Position numbers and translations under genes: made by a program | Assembly (NCBI GenBank): GCA_041678645.1 | Contig: JBAYNT010000021.1 | Coordinates: 1 to 9,767, forward strand | Direction: 5' to 3' | Length of the DNA stretch: 9,767 nt | From: WOZL01 sp041678645 | GTDB lineage: Bacteria > Patescibacteriota > Dojkabacteria > SC72 | Shown: positions 1 to 6,396 of the stretch, one piece after another | Layout of the letters: each line of letters opens with the position of its first letter | How positions within the stretch are numbered: position 1 is the first letter of the stretch | The notes under the pieces: model-generated | The model's input: the letters and a program-made list of their open reading frames with translations, nothing else | Told to the model about the DNA's origin: nothing | The model's database searches: none

Positions 1-480
1 AATTCTGAATTTGAAACAAAGATGTATGAACTTAGAGAAGCCATTACCAAAAAAACCGGTACAACATCTCCCGATATTTTAGTACAGGAGATGATAGATG
101 GGAAAGCAGAGATCTTTATTGGAGCTAACAGAGAGGGTGACAGTAAGATTTACGAATCTGACGGATTAGGCTTTGGGCACTTACTAGCCATAGGTCAAGG
201 GGGAATATATACAGAGGTTTACAAAGATATAGAATACGTATTGCTCCCAACAGATAGAAAGTCCATGGAAGAGGCTCTGTATAGAACAAAGATATCTAAA
301 ATAATAGATGGATATAGAGGGAAAGTAGTACTTCCTAAAGAAAAGCTCTTGGATATGCTAGAGAATATTCAAAGAATGCTAATCTCTTATCCTCAAATAG
401 TCAGCCTGGACATTAATCCTGTAATTCTAACTGTAGATAGAGCAATTGCAGTAGATACAAAAATATATATTAAAGATTAA
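1..480 (+). CDS. ADP-forming acyl-CoA (acetyl-CoA) synthetase, ATP-grasp/beta domain, 5'-truncated
   Basis: C-terminal 159 residues of an ATP-grasp_5 domain as found in the beta subunit or C-terminal part of ADP-forming acetate-CoA ligase, which makes ATP from acyl-CoA, ADP and phosphate. The reading frame is open to the window edge (NSEFETK precedes the first ATG at 22), so the gene begins upstream and that ATG is internal. Visible family blocks: VQEMIDGKAEIFIGA, FGHLLAIGQGGIYTEVYKD (family: FGPvvmfGlGGiyvEvlkD; the usual Pro is His), a GYRGK turn and the terminal LDINPV...AVDTKIYI block. At least about 70 residues of the domain, and any CoA-binding alpha part, lie outside. The gene converges on the murE-like gene and overlaps its end by 11 bp. 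In fermenting bacteria and archaea this enzyme allows substrate-level ATP synthesis with acetate release; that role here is inference, and acyl specificity cannot be read. Confidence 0.85.
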   Translation, partial: NSEFETKMYELREAITKKTGTTSPDILVQEMIDGKAEIFIGANREGDSKIYESDGLGFGHLLAIGQGGIYTEVYKDIEYVLLPTDRKSMEEALYRTKISKIIDGYRGKVVLPKEKLLDMLENIQRMLISYPQIVSLDINPVILTVDRAIAVDTKIYIKD

Positions 481-504
481 GAAGTTTTTTACTCTCTTTA
501 ATAT
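467..504 (-). terminator. possible weak terminator hairpin for the mur operon
   Basis: A perfect 10-bp inverted repeat (ATATTAAAGA at 467-476, TCTTTAATAT at 495-504) flanks an 18-nt loop across the convergent 3' overlap of the acyl-CoA synthetase and murE-like genes. On the minus strand the stem is followed by ATATTTTTG, giving a short U-run, so it could terminate the mur transcript; on the plus strand no T-run follows. The stem has only two G-C pairs, so it would be weak, and chance in AT-rich DNA is possible. Confidence 0.3.
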
Positions 505-2047
505 CATCCCAGTCATACTCTTTATCTCCAAAGCATAGAGATTGTTCATGTGCTTTACCTGTGATAATTACTGTATCTTTATCTTTAGCTAGGCAGAAAG
601 CTTTCTTTATAGCATCTACTCTAACCTGCACATCTTTATCATCATAATCAAATCTAAACAGTTTGTTTTCTTTACCACCATCCCTATAACCTCTTTCAAT
701 TTCATCATTAATTTCTTTTAAACTTTCTGTTCTAGGATCTTCTGCCGTTAATATCGTAATATCTGCCAGTTGATTTGAAGTTTTACCCATCTCATATCTC
801 TTGGAAGGATCTCTAAGACCCGCAGAGCCAAACACATGTATAATCTTACCCTCTGTAATTTTTCTGATGCTCATAAGAGCTTCTAAGATGGAGTTAGGTG
901 TATGTGCAAAATCAACAAATACCTTGAAAGGCTCAGATTGTAGAAGTTCCATTCTTCCTTTAACTGTTTTAAATGTTTTAATTGCCCTTGAGATATCCTG
1001 TAATTCAATCTGCTCATTCATACATACGCCACAGGCAAGAAGAAAGTTACTAATATTGTATGTGCCATATATTGGTATATATATAGACTCAGTATTTGAG
1101 ACGGTTTTAACTTTAAATTTTAAGCCATTGGAATCATCTATATCATATGCGTAAATATCTGCATCCTCATTTTTTAGACTGTATTCCATGCTTCTTCCTA
1201 GTGCAAAGCCGTTAAGGTATTCGTAAGATTTATCATCCATATTCAACACTATAACGCTATTTGGTTTACTATGATCTTTAATCAGTAAGGATTTTGCCTC
1301 TAAATATTTCTCATATGTCTTGTGATAGTCAAGATGATCATTAGTAACATTTGTATATCCAAGTGTATCAAACTTAAGTCCTGCTATACGTCCCTGACAA
1401 AGCCCATGAGAGGTGGCCTCCAAAACTATATGTGTACACTCAGCCTCCTTAGCCCTGACCAAAAGATCAAAGAGCTCTTGAGAGCTAGGAGTGGTTGTAT
1501 GAAAGCCTGTATCTATCTCATCATCTCCAATTAAGGCAGAAACTGTACTTATTAGGGCAGGCTTATACCCATTCTCTTTAAGAATATGGTAAATCATACT
1601 ACATGAGCTAGTTTTACCGTCTGTTCCAGTTACTGCTATTAATCTGGTATCTTCAAAATCTAGAGAGTAGAGTGGGGCAAGTTTAGAATCATGGAAGGCC
1701 TTCTGCTGTTTCTCACTCAAGAGTCCATCTTCGTAATCATTGATAATGTTAAGATACATCTCCCCAACCTCATATCCCTCAATATCAATGTTTCTCTGTT
1801 TTAATTTCTCAATTTCCTTTGGATTCATACCGTGAGTATAAATATAGTAGGAGCTCTCAAAGGGCTCTGTGGGGTTCTCGTATATCATTACTGCACCCAT
1901 ATCCTCTAACAGAGCAGTCCTATCACTCTTTTTTAAATCATAACCATAGACATCTACTCCGCAAAGCAGTAGAAATTGTGCTATGTAAAAAGCTCCACTA
2001 CCTCCTACACCTACAATTGACACGCTTTCAACTTCATACTTGTTCAT
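470..2047 (-). CDS. murE: MurE-type UDP-MurNAc-peptide ligase with a MurC-like N-terminal domain
   Basis: 525 aa. The central and C-terminal domains are MurE-type, adding the third stem-peptide residue in the cytoplasm: P-loop GTDGKTS (141-147), HTTTPS (183-188), EATSHGL (210-216), TNVTNDHLDYH (232-242), the likely carbamylated Lys252 in YLEAK, VKGRME (362-367), DFAHTP (379-384), FGSAGLRDPSKR (406-417), EDPRTE (436-441) and GKAHE (497-501). Residues 1-105 are not a MurE N-domain: they carry a MurC-type Rossmann loop (VGVGGSG, 12-18), so the protein is a domain hybrid, with a 25-30 residue linker before the ATPase domain. EDPR replaces the DNPR typical of meso-DAP enzymes, so the amino acid added is uncertain. 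Last gene of the mur operon, overlapping murC by 14 bp; no clear ribosome binding site, so translational coupling is likely. A bifunctional MurC/MurE is unlikely because there is only one ATPase domain. Confidence 0.8.
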   Translation of the reverse strand: MNKYEVESVSIVGVGGSGAFYIAQFLLLCGVDVYGYDLKKSDRTALLEDMGAVMIYENPTEPFESSYYIYTHGMNPKEIEKLKQRNIDIEGYEVGEMYLNIINDYEDGLLSEKQQKAFHDSKLAPLYSLDFEDTRLIAVTGTDGKTSSCSMIYHILKENGYKPALISTVSALIGDDEIDTGFHTTTPSSQELFDLLVRAKEAECTHIVLEATSHGLCQGRIAGLKFDTLGYTNVTNDHLDYHKTYEKYLEAKSLLIKDHSKPNSVIVLNMDDKSYEYLNGFALGRSMEYSLKNEDADIYAYDIDDSNGLKFKVKTVSNTESIYIPIYGTYNISNFLLACGVCMNEQIELQDISRAIKTFKTVKGRMELLQSEPFKVFVDFAHTPNSILEALMSIRKITEGKIIHVFGSAGLRDPSKRYEMGKTSNQLADITILTAEDPRTESLKEINDEIERGYRDGGKENKLFRFDYDDKDVQVRVDAIKKAFCLAKDKDTVIITGKAHEQSLCFGDKEYDWDDIKESKKLLNL

Positions 2048-3377
2048 ACTCTATATCCATTAAATTAAAGATGGCTTTAAGATTCCCAGCAGTAGCAAAT
2101 ATTAATATATCGTTCTCATCAAATCCTTTAAGAATCTTTGCGGTGTTTTCAAAATCCTTTGTATACTGTATATCCTTTTTAGGATTCTTCTCCTGTAGAT
2201 ATTTTACAAAGTCCTCATCTGAAAGTTTGTCCCTATACTGATCCTGTTCTCTAAGAGGAGAGAAAATGTTTGGTATTAACACAACATCAGCATCATCTAA
2301 ACTGCTAGCAAATTCTTCCTTAAAACTTAAACTCCTCTCTATACTGTGTGGTTGCCATACAAACACAATCTTCTTATTCTTAAATTTTTCTCTAGCTCCC
2401 TGTAAGCAGGATTTAATCTTCTTAGGGTTATGAGCATAGTCTAAATATATTTCATTTCCATTACTGCTTTTGCCAATATACTCAAACCTAGAGGCAACTC
2501 CTGGAAAATCTTCAATGTCAGGAAATATTCCTAATAGATTAGCTACTGAACAGGTACGCAGAATGTTCTCCTTGTTGTATTCTCCGTAGAGACCTGCAGT
2601 TACCTCATCATACATACCCTCTATATCTTTACAATCAAGAACTTTAATCTCTAGGTTCTTAATAACTTCGGAGATGTTCTTACCTCTGCTATCAATTATA
2701 ACTGCGTATTGTGAATTAGATATGAACTCTTTAAAGGCACTGTTATAATCCTCTTGATCCTTATAGTAGTCTGTATGATCTAACTCCACATTGGTTATAA
2801 CGGAGATATAAGGTTTAGGAGCTCTATCAAGAAACTGCCTTTTGTACTCACATGCCTCTAATACTAGGTACTCACTATGAGGGTTAAAATTAAAAGATTT
2901 CTTCATTTCTAATATATCATCACCGATTACAAAGTTAGGCAACTCTCTATACTCCTTATACAGCATCCATGTAATTAGAGCAGAGGTTGTAGTTTTACCA
3001 TGTGTACCAGCAACTGCAATAGTTTTAAATTTCATGCTAATTAATCCCAATATCTGTCCAACTGTTACAGTAGGGATATTAAGTATTTTAGCTTTTTCAC
3101 ATTCCGGGTTGCCCGGAATAGGGCCATTTGGGAATATAACTAAGTCTAAATCCTCTTTAATATATTGGGCACTGTGCCCTCCTTTATAAAGTACCCCTCT
3201 ATCTATCCATTCTTTGGAAGCCTGGTTGTCTTGATTGAATTCAGAGGCAGTAACCTCTATACCTAAATTGAGCAAATATGTAGCTACAAAACTACTAACA
3301 CCAGAAGCTATACCAATCATATGGATCTTCTTAAGATTTTCTAGCTGTAGGTCTTGGACTTCTTCTCTGGTAAGCAT
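2034..3377 (-). CDS. murC: UDP-N-acetylmuramate--L-alanine ligase (MurC-type)
   Basis: 447 aa, close to the family's usual 450-490. MurC adds L-Ala to UDP-MurNAc, the first peptide step of cytoplasmic peptidoglycan precursor synthesis. Seen: an N-terminal Rossmann domain (1-115) with GGHSA (66-70) and NPE (90-92); P-loop GTHGKTTT (124-131), whose His marks the MurC/Mpl branch; EACEYKRQF (174-182) in place of MurC's EADESDxSF; TNVELDHTDYY (195-205); GEYNKEN (265-271); GVASRFE (293-299), where GVxRRF is usual; DYAHNP (313-318); QPHS (342-345). The first glycine loop reads GIASGVSS instead of GIGGIGMS, so UDP-sugar contacts may differ. It starts 6 bp after murD, and its last 14 bp overlap the murE-like gene. 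No Shine-Dalgarno is visible upstream of ATG 3377. An Mpl-like peptide recycling role is possible, but operon position favours MurC. Confidence 0.8.
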   Translation of the reverse strand: MLTREEVQDLQLENLKKIHMIGIASGVSSFVATYLLNLGIEVTASEFNQDNQASKEWIDRGVLYKGGHSAQYIKEDLDLVIFPNGPIPGNPECEKAKILNIPTVTVGQILGLISMKFKTIAVAGTHGKTTTSALITWMLYKEYRELPNFVIGDDILEMKKSFNFNPHSEYLVLEACEYKRQFLDRAPKPYISVITNVELDHTDYYKDQEDYNSAFKEFISNSQYAVIIDSRGKNISEVIKNLEIKVLDCKDIEGMYDEVTAGLYGEYNKENILRTCSVANLLGIFPDIEDFPGVASRFEYIGKSSNGNEIYLDYAHNPKKIKSCLQGAREKFKNKKIVFVWQPHSIERSLSFKEEFASSLDDADVVLIPNIFSPLREQDQYRDKLSDEDFVKYLQEKNPKKDIQYTKDFENTAKILKGFDENDILIFATAGNLKAIFNLMDIEYEQV

Positions 3378-3383
3378 ATTTGA

Positions 3384-4751
3384 CTAAAGTGAATTTACAT
3401 AATCAACAAATTTCTTACCCCTATCGAATTCGTTAATAAACATATTAAAACTACTACCACCAGGGCAGAGGATAATCATATCATTAGGGGTAGATATTTC
3501 TTTTGCCTTATCTATGGCACCATTCATACTATTAAAATACTTATATGTTTTAATATATGGGTTTGAGACTCTACTGATTTCCTCTGAAGCAGTACCTTCA
3601 AATAGAACTAGAGCTTTAAGATACTTCTCCATGTTATCAAGTATTTTTGAATAATCTAATCCTTTATCTACACCTCCTGCTATCATAATAATCTTACCCT
3701 TATTCTCCTCACCAAATCTCTCAAACATTGCATTTATAGCTTCTACAGATGTAGCACATGTGTCATTGTAATACTTAACACCCTCTAACTCTCTTACAAA
3801 CTCCTGTCTACATTCTAAACCTTTGAAGTTTTCTAATACACTTTTAATCATCTCAGGTTCAATTGCCAGGATTCTCGTTGTAGCTATAGAACAAATCATG
3901 TTGTAATCATTGTGCAAGCCTTCTAAAATAGTGTTCTCTAGCCGTAATATCTTCTCTTGATTTTCATATACATTTAAGTTCTCATCCATATAGTAATTAG
4001 CTTCACTGTTTTTTAAACTGTAGGTTATAACTTTCCCTTTAGCATCATTCTCAAATCCTCTTGAGTTCTCATCATCCAAGTTTAATACAAGAAAATCTTC
4101 TTTTGATTGATTAAGAAATATGTTTTTCTTTGCATTAATATACTCTTCTAAACTGCCATGCCAATCCATATGATCTTGATATATGTTTGTGATAACCGCT
4201 ATATGTGGTGAGACCTTAGCTTCTCCCATGCTGTCTAGTTGGAAACTAGATAGCTCAAGTACTGCAAGATTCTCTTTGGATAGAGTAGGGAGTTGTCTAA
4301 TAGCACTTTTACCAATATTACCTCCAAGGATAGCCTTGCTACCATACACGGATTTAAGAATTTCATAGATTAAGGAGGTGGTAGTAGATTTCCCTCTTGT
4401 TCCTGTTACCCCAATTACTGAGCATGGAGCAATTTTATGGAATAGCGACATTTCCATAACTATCTCCTTTCCTGCTTCCCTTGCCATCTCAAGGTATTGA
4501 TTATTGGGTTTAATGGCAGGATTTCTTACAATGATATCGTTGTCTGTAAAATCACTCTCTATATGTCCACCTAAATGATATGTAATATTTGGATATTGAG
4601 AGAGTTTCTGTAGTGAGATTTTAAGCTCTTCTTTGCTTTTACCATCGGTAATTGTTACTTGAGCACCTTCTCTTAGAAAATATTGAGTCATACCTAATCC
4701 TCCATCGTTGAGACCTAGACCGAATATTAACACTTTCTTATTTTGGTACAT
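3384..4751 (-). CDS. murD: UDP-N-acetylmuramoyl-L-alanine--D-glutamate ligase
   Basis: 455 aa, normal MurD length. It adds D-Glu to UDP-MurNAc-L-Ala in the cytoplasm. Motifs in order: Rossmann start VLIFGLGLNDGG (7-18); LGGH (60-63); RNPAIKP (76-82; MurD SPGIxP position); P-loop GTRGKSTTT (117-125, GTNGKTTT elsewhere); LGGNIG (142-147) and ELSSFQLD (166-173), both diagnostic for MurD; TNIYQDHMDWHGS (188-200); Lys208 as probable carbamylated Lys; YYNDTCATS (327-335); IAGGVDKGLDY (357-367); LCPGGSSFNMF (428-438). Two active-site segments deviate: NDSKAT is NDTCAT and SPACASFD is CPGGSSFN. First gene of the murD-murC-murE-like operon; transcription probably starts in the 75 bp before ATG 4751, which has TATAAT boxes but no Shine-Dalgarno. 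Confidence 0.9.
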   Translation of the reverse strand: MYQNKKVLIFGLGLNDGGLGMTQYFLREGAQVTITDGKSKEELKISLQKLSQYPNITYHLGGHIESDFTDNDIIVRNPAIKPNNQYLEMAREAGKEIVMEMSLFHKIAPCSVIGVTGTRGKSTTTSLIYEILKSVYGSKAILGGNIGKSAIRQLPTLSKENLAVLELSSFQLDSMGEAKVSPHIAVITNIYQDHMDWHGSLEEYINAKKNIFLNQSKEDFLVLNLDDENSRGFENDAKGKVITYSLKNSEANYYMDENLNVYENQEKILRLENTILEGLHNDYNMICSIATTRILAIEPEMIKSVLENFKGLECRQEFVRELEGVKYYNDTCATSVEAINAMFERFGEENKGKIIMIAGGVDKGLDYSKILDNMEKYLKALVLFEGTASEEISRVSNPYIKTYKYFNSMNGAIDKAKEISTPNDMIILCPGGSSFNMFINEFDRGKKFVDYVNSL

Positions 4752-4826
4752 AGTGGTATATAATATACTGAAATGTATCCATTATACAATTCTACTATTA
4801 TAAAATGATTTGAATTCTAGGCTATT
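4752..4826. promoter_or_regulatory. divergent promoter region between murD and the nucleotidyltransferase gene
   Basis: The only DNA between two outward-facing starts, and very AT-rich. On the minus strand perfect TATAAT boxes lie at 4781-4786 and 4797-4802, suited to murD; the nearer one gives a leader of about 20 nt. On the plus strand TATAAA at 4799-4804 and TATAAT at 4759-4764 are possible -10 boxes for the gene at 4827. No good TTGACA partner is visible on either strand. A 13-bp palindrome, GTATAT-A-ATATAC (4756-4768), sits just upstream of the murD start. The plus-strand leader holds only an AGG (4819-4821) five bases before ATG. Exact start sites cannot be fixed by eye. Confidence 0.45.
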
Positions 4827-5573
4827 ATGGAAGACTCCTCTGTATTTATTTTCTGCTCTGGAAAGGCAACCAGATTAAAGCCCCTATCATATCTCATCCC
4901 TAAGCCTGTCCTACCGTGGACGAAGGACAAAAAGTCAATGCTCGAATTAAATATTGAGAGATTCTCAAAGCTTGGATTTAAAAATTTCTATATAACATAC
5001 AGTAAGAAGCGAAGCCTATTTGAAAAAATCATTAAAAAATATTCCAAAGACTTAAATATATCCTTAATATATGAAAAGGAACCTGTAGGACAGATAAAAT
5101 CCGTAAGGGATTTAGGTAGTGAACTTACAAAGTTCAAATATACCATATGTCAAAATGGTGACACTTTCTCAAACTTTGATTTAGATCCTCTTCTTAATGA
5201 AATCAGAGAGGAGAATATCGGCTGTGTATTAGCTTCTTCTCCAGATATCAAAGATTTGGCAAGCACGATTGTTTCTCAAAGAGATGGTACTGTTGTAGGA
5301 ACCGATTCAGGGAGTAGAAGAAAGCTTTTTTATGACTACAAGGGGGAGACCTCCTTAACTAATTATATTGGGACTTTAATATTAAAAAACAAGCATATCC
5401 AAACTTTAAACGATGATACCTTTATCGGGATATTTGGTAGTAACGACCTATTAGAGCAACTTACAGAAAAGAATCTTTATGCTAAATGTATAGATGTTAA
5501 ATGTAAAAATTTCTACTCATTTAATACATACAAGGAATATTTTAATATAAAAGGGCAAGAAAACAATGTATGA
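4827..5573 (+). CDS. NTP-transferase family sugar-1-phosphate nucleotidyltransferase
   Basis: 248 aa, the size of single-domain enzymes such as RmlA, RfbF or MurU, which join an NTP and a sugar-1-phosphate to give an NDP-sugar and PPi. Seen: a Rossmann-like start FIFCSGKATRLKPL (7-20) corresponding to the family's AGGxGTRLxPLT signature, PKPVLPW (25-31), EKEPVGQI (83-90), the metal-binding NGD (110-112), NYIGTLIL (179-186) at the family's F-x-G-I position and SFNTYKEYF (231-239) at the GTPxDY position. The second Gly of AGG is Lys, an unusual change in the nucleotide loop. An in-frame TAG at 4818 fixes the start at ATG 4827. It overlaps the next gene by 8 bp (ATGTATGA), so the two are probably co-translated. 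Next to mur genes a MurNAc-1-phosphate or other envelope-sugar substrate is plausible, but the substrate cannot be read from sequence. Confidence 0.75.
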   Translation: MEDSSVFIFCSGKATRLKPLSYLIPKPVLPWTKDKKSMLELNIERFSKLGFKNFYITYSKKRSLFEKIIKKYSKDLNISLIYEKEPVGQIKSVRDLGSELTKFKYTICQNGDTFSNFDLDPLLNEIREENIGCVLASSPDIKDLASTIVSQRDGTVVGTDSGSRRKLFYDYKGETSLTNYIGTLILKNKHIQTLNDDTFIGIFGSNDLLEQLTEKNLYAKCIDVKCKNFYSFNTYKEYFNIKGQENNV

Positions 5574-6396
5574 TTACCCACAGGATACATTTGAATTAAA
5601 AGAAGAAATTACTACCCCCCTAGCGATTATCCATGCCCCAAATTCCTTGATTGACTTAAGATCTGCTAATAGTACAGATAATAATATTCGCAGACTCTCA
5701 GACAATTTTGATTACGGATTGAGAAGCTCAAACGAGATCTATCATCAAGAGCTAGCAAATAAACTTCAAGAAGAATTACGATCTAGGGATAAGGGTACCT
5801 ATAATGCTGTAATTAACTTTCTAAATGAAAACAGTAAAGATAATCTATATGGAGACTTCCAGCCAAATCATTTGAACATTAATTATTCTGAGGGAGAGAG
5901 TGTCAACCCTGCACTATTCCTAGCAGAGTATCTGCTTGAACAGAGAAATAAAAATAGTGACAAAATTCTTAATTTTGTTTTCCATCCAGACATAATCTAT
6001 TTCCTAACACAAGGAGATCGTAGTAAGGAAGTCAAAACACTCAAATCTATAGATGAGCTCTGTAAGGCTCTAAATGTGAGTATATTCTTTGAGAATGTTC
6101 ATTTTCTGAAACCTTCTTTCCAAAATGCTCTTCCATGGATGTCAGACCCTATAAATCTAAGAAATATGATAAAAGATTTTACTAATTTAGGCTTAGCAGT
6201 TGACTTAGATCACCTTTTAAAGGAAGGTTGGAGCGAGGAAAGGATAATTAACACAACATGCTCTCTACTAAATGAACTAAAAAGCAGGGCAATTATACAT
6301 TCAAGAACAGAGCACAATTCTAAATTTGTAGGATTGTACGAGAAGTGTGTAAAGCAAGCTGTCCCTTGGGTAAATGAAGATTTACAACGTAACTAA
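5566..6396 (+). CDS. xylose isomerase/endonuclease IV-like TIM-barrel protein, function unknown
   Basis: 276 aa. I do not recognise a specific family member, but the pattern fits the AP_endonuc_2 / sugar-isomerase TIM-barrel superfamily: IIHAPN (21-26) at strand 1, FVFHPD (137-142), FFENVHF (174-180), VDLDHLL (212-218) and IIHSRTEH (243-250). His23, His140, Glu176, the Asp213-x-x-His216 pair and His245/His250 line up with the metal ligands of that superfamily (compare the D-x-x-H of endonuclease IV). The final catalytic Glu of endonuclease IV is not obvious, so a DNA-repair role is not supported; sugar isomerase/epimerase-like chemistry is equally possible. No signal peptide or membrane segment. 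It starts inside the end of the nucleotidyltransferase gene, and its TAA directly abuts the pyrG stop codon on the other strand. Confidence 0.6.
   Translation: MYDYPQDTFELKEEITTPLAIIHAPNSLIDLRSANSTDNNIRRLSDNFDYGLRSSNEIYHQELANKLQEELRSRDKGTYNAVINFLNENSKDNLYGDFQPNHLNINYSEGESVNPALFLAEYLLEQRNKNSDKILNFVFHPDIIYFLTQGDRSKEVKTLKSIDELCKALNVSIFFENVHFLKPSFQNALPWMSDPINLRNMIKDFTNLGLAVDLDHLLKEGWSEERIINTTCSLLNELKSRAIIHSRTEHNSKFVGLYEKCVKQAVPWVNEDLQRN

Noticed and set aside
22..24. ATG 22 as the true start of the acyl-CoA synthetase gene
   Set aside because: The frame is open to the window edge and the ATP-grasp domain lacks its first part, so this Met is internal.
801..1154. 117-aa plus-strand open frame inside the murE-like gene
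   Set aside because: Antisense shadow of a gene with full MurE motifs; its translation shows no domain pattern. The other antisense frames at 1322-1534, 1819-2241, 4183-4368, 7490-7687 and 8378-8623 were rejected for the same reason.
5566..6396. Calling the TIM-barrel gene endonuclease IV (nfo)
   Set aside because: Only the spaced metal-ligand pattern matches; the endonuclease IV signature sequences around the ligands are absent.
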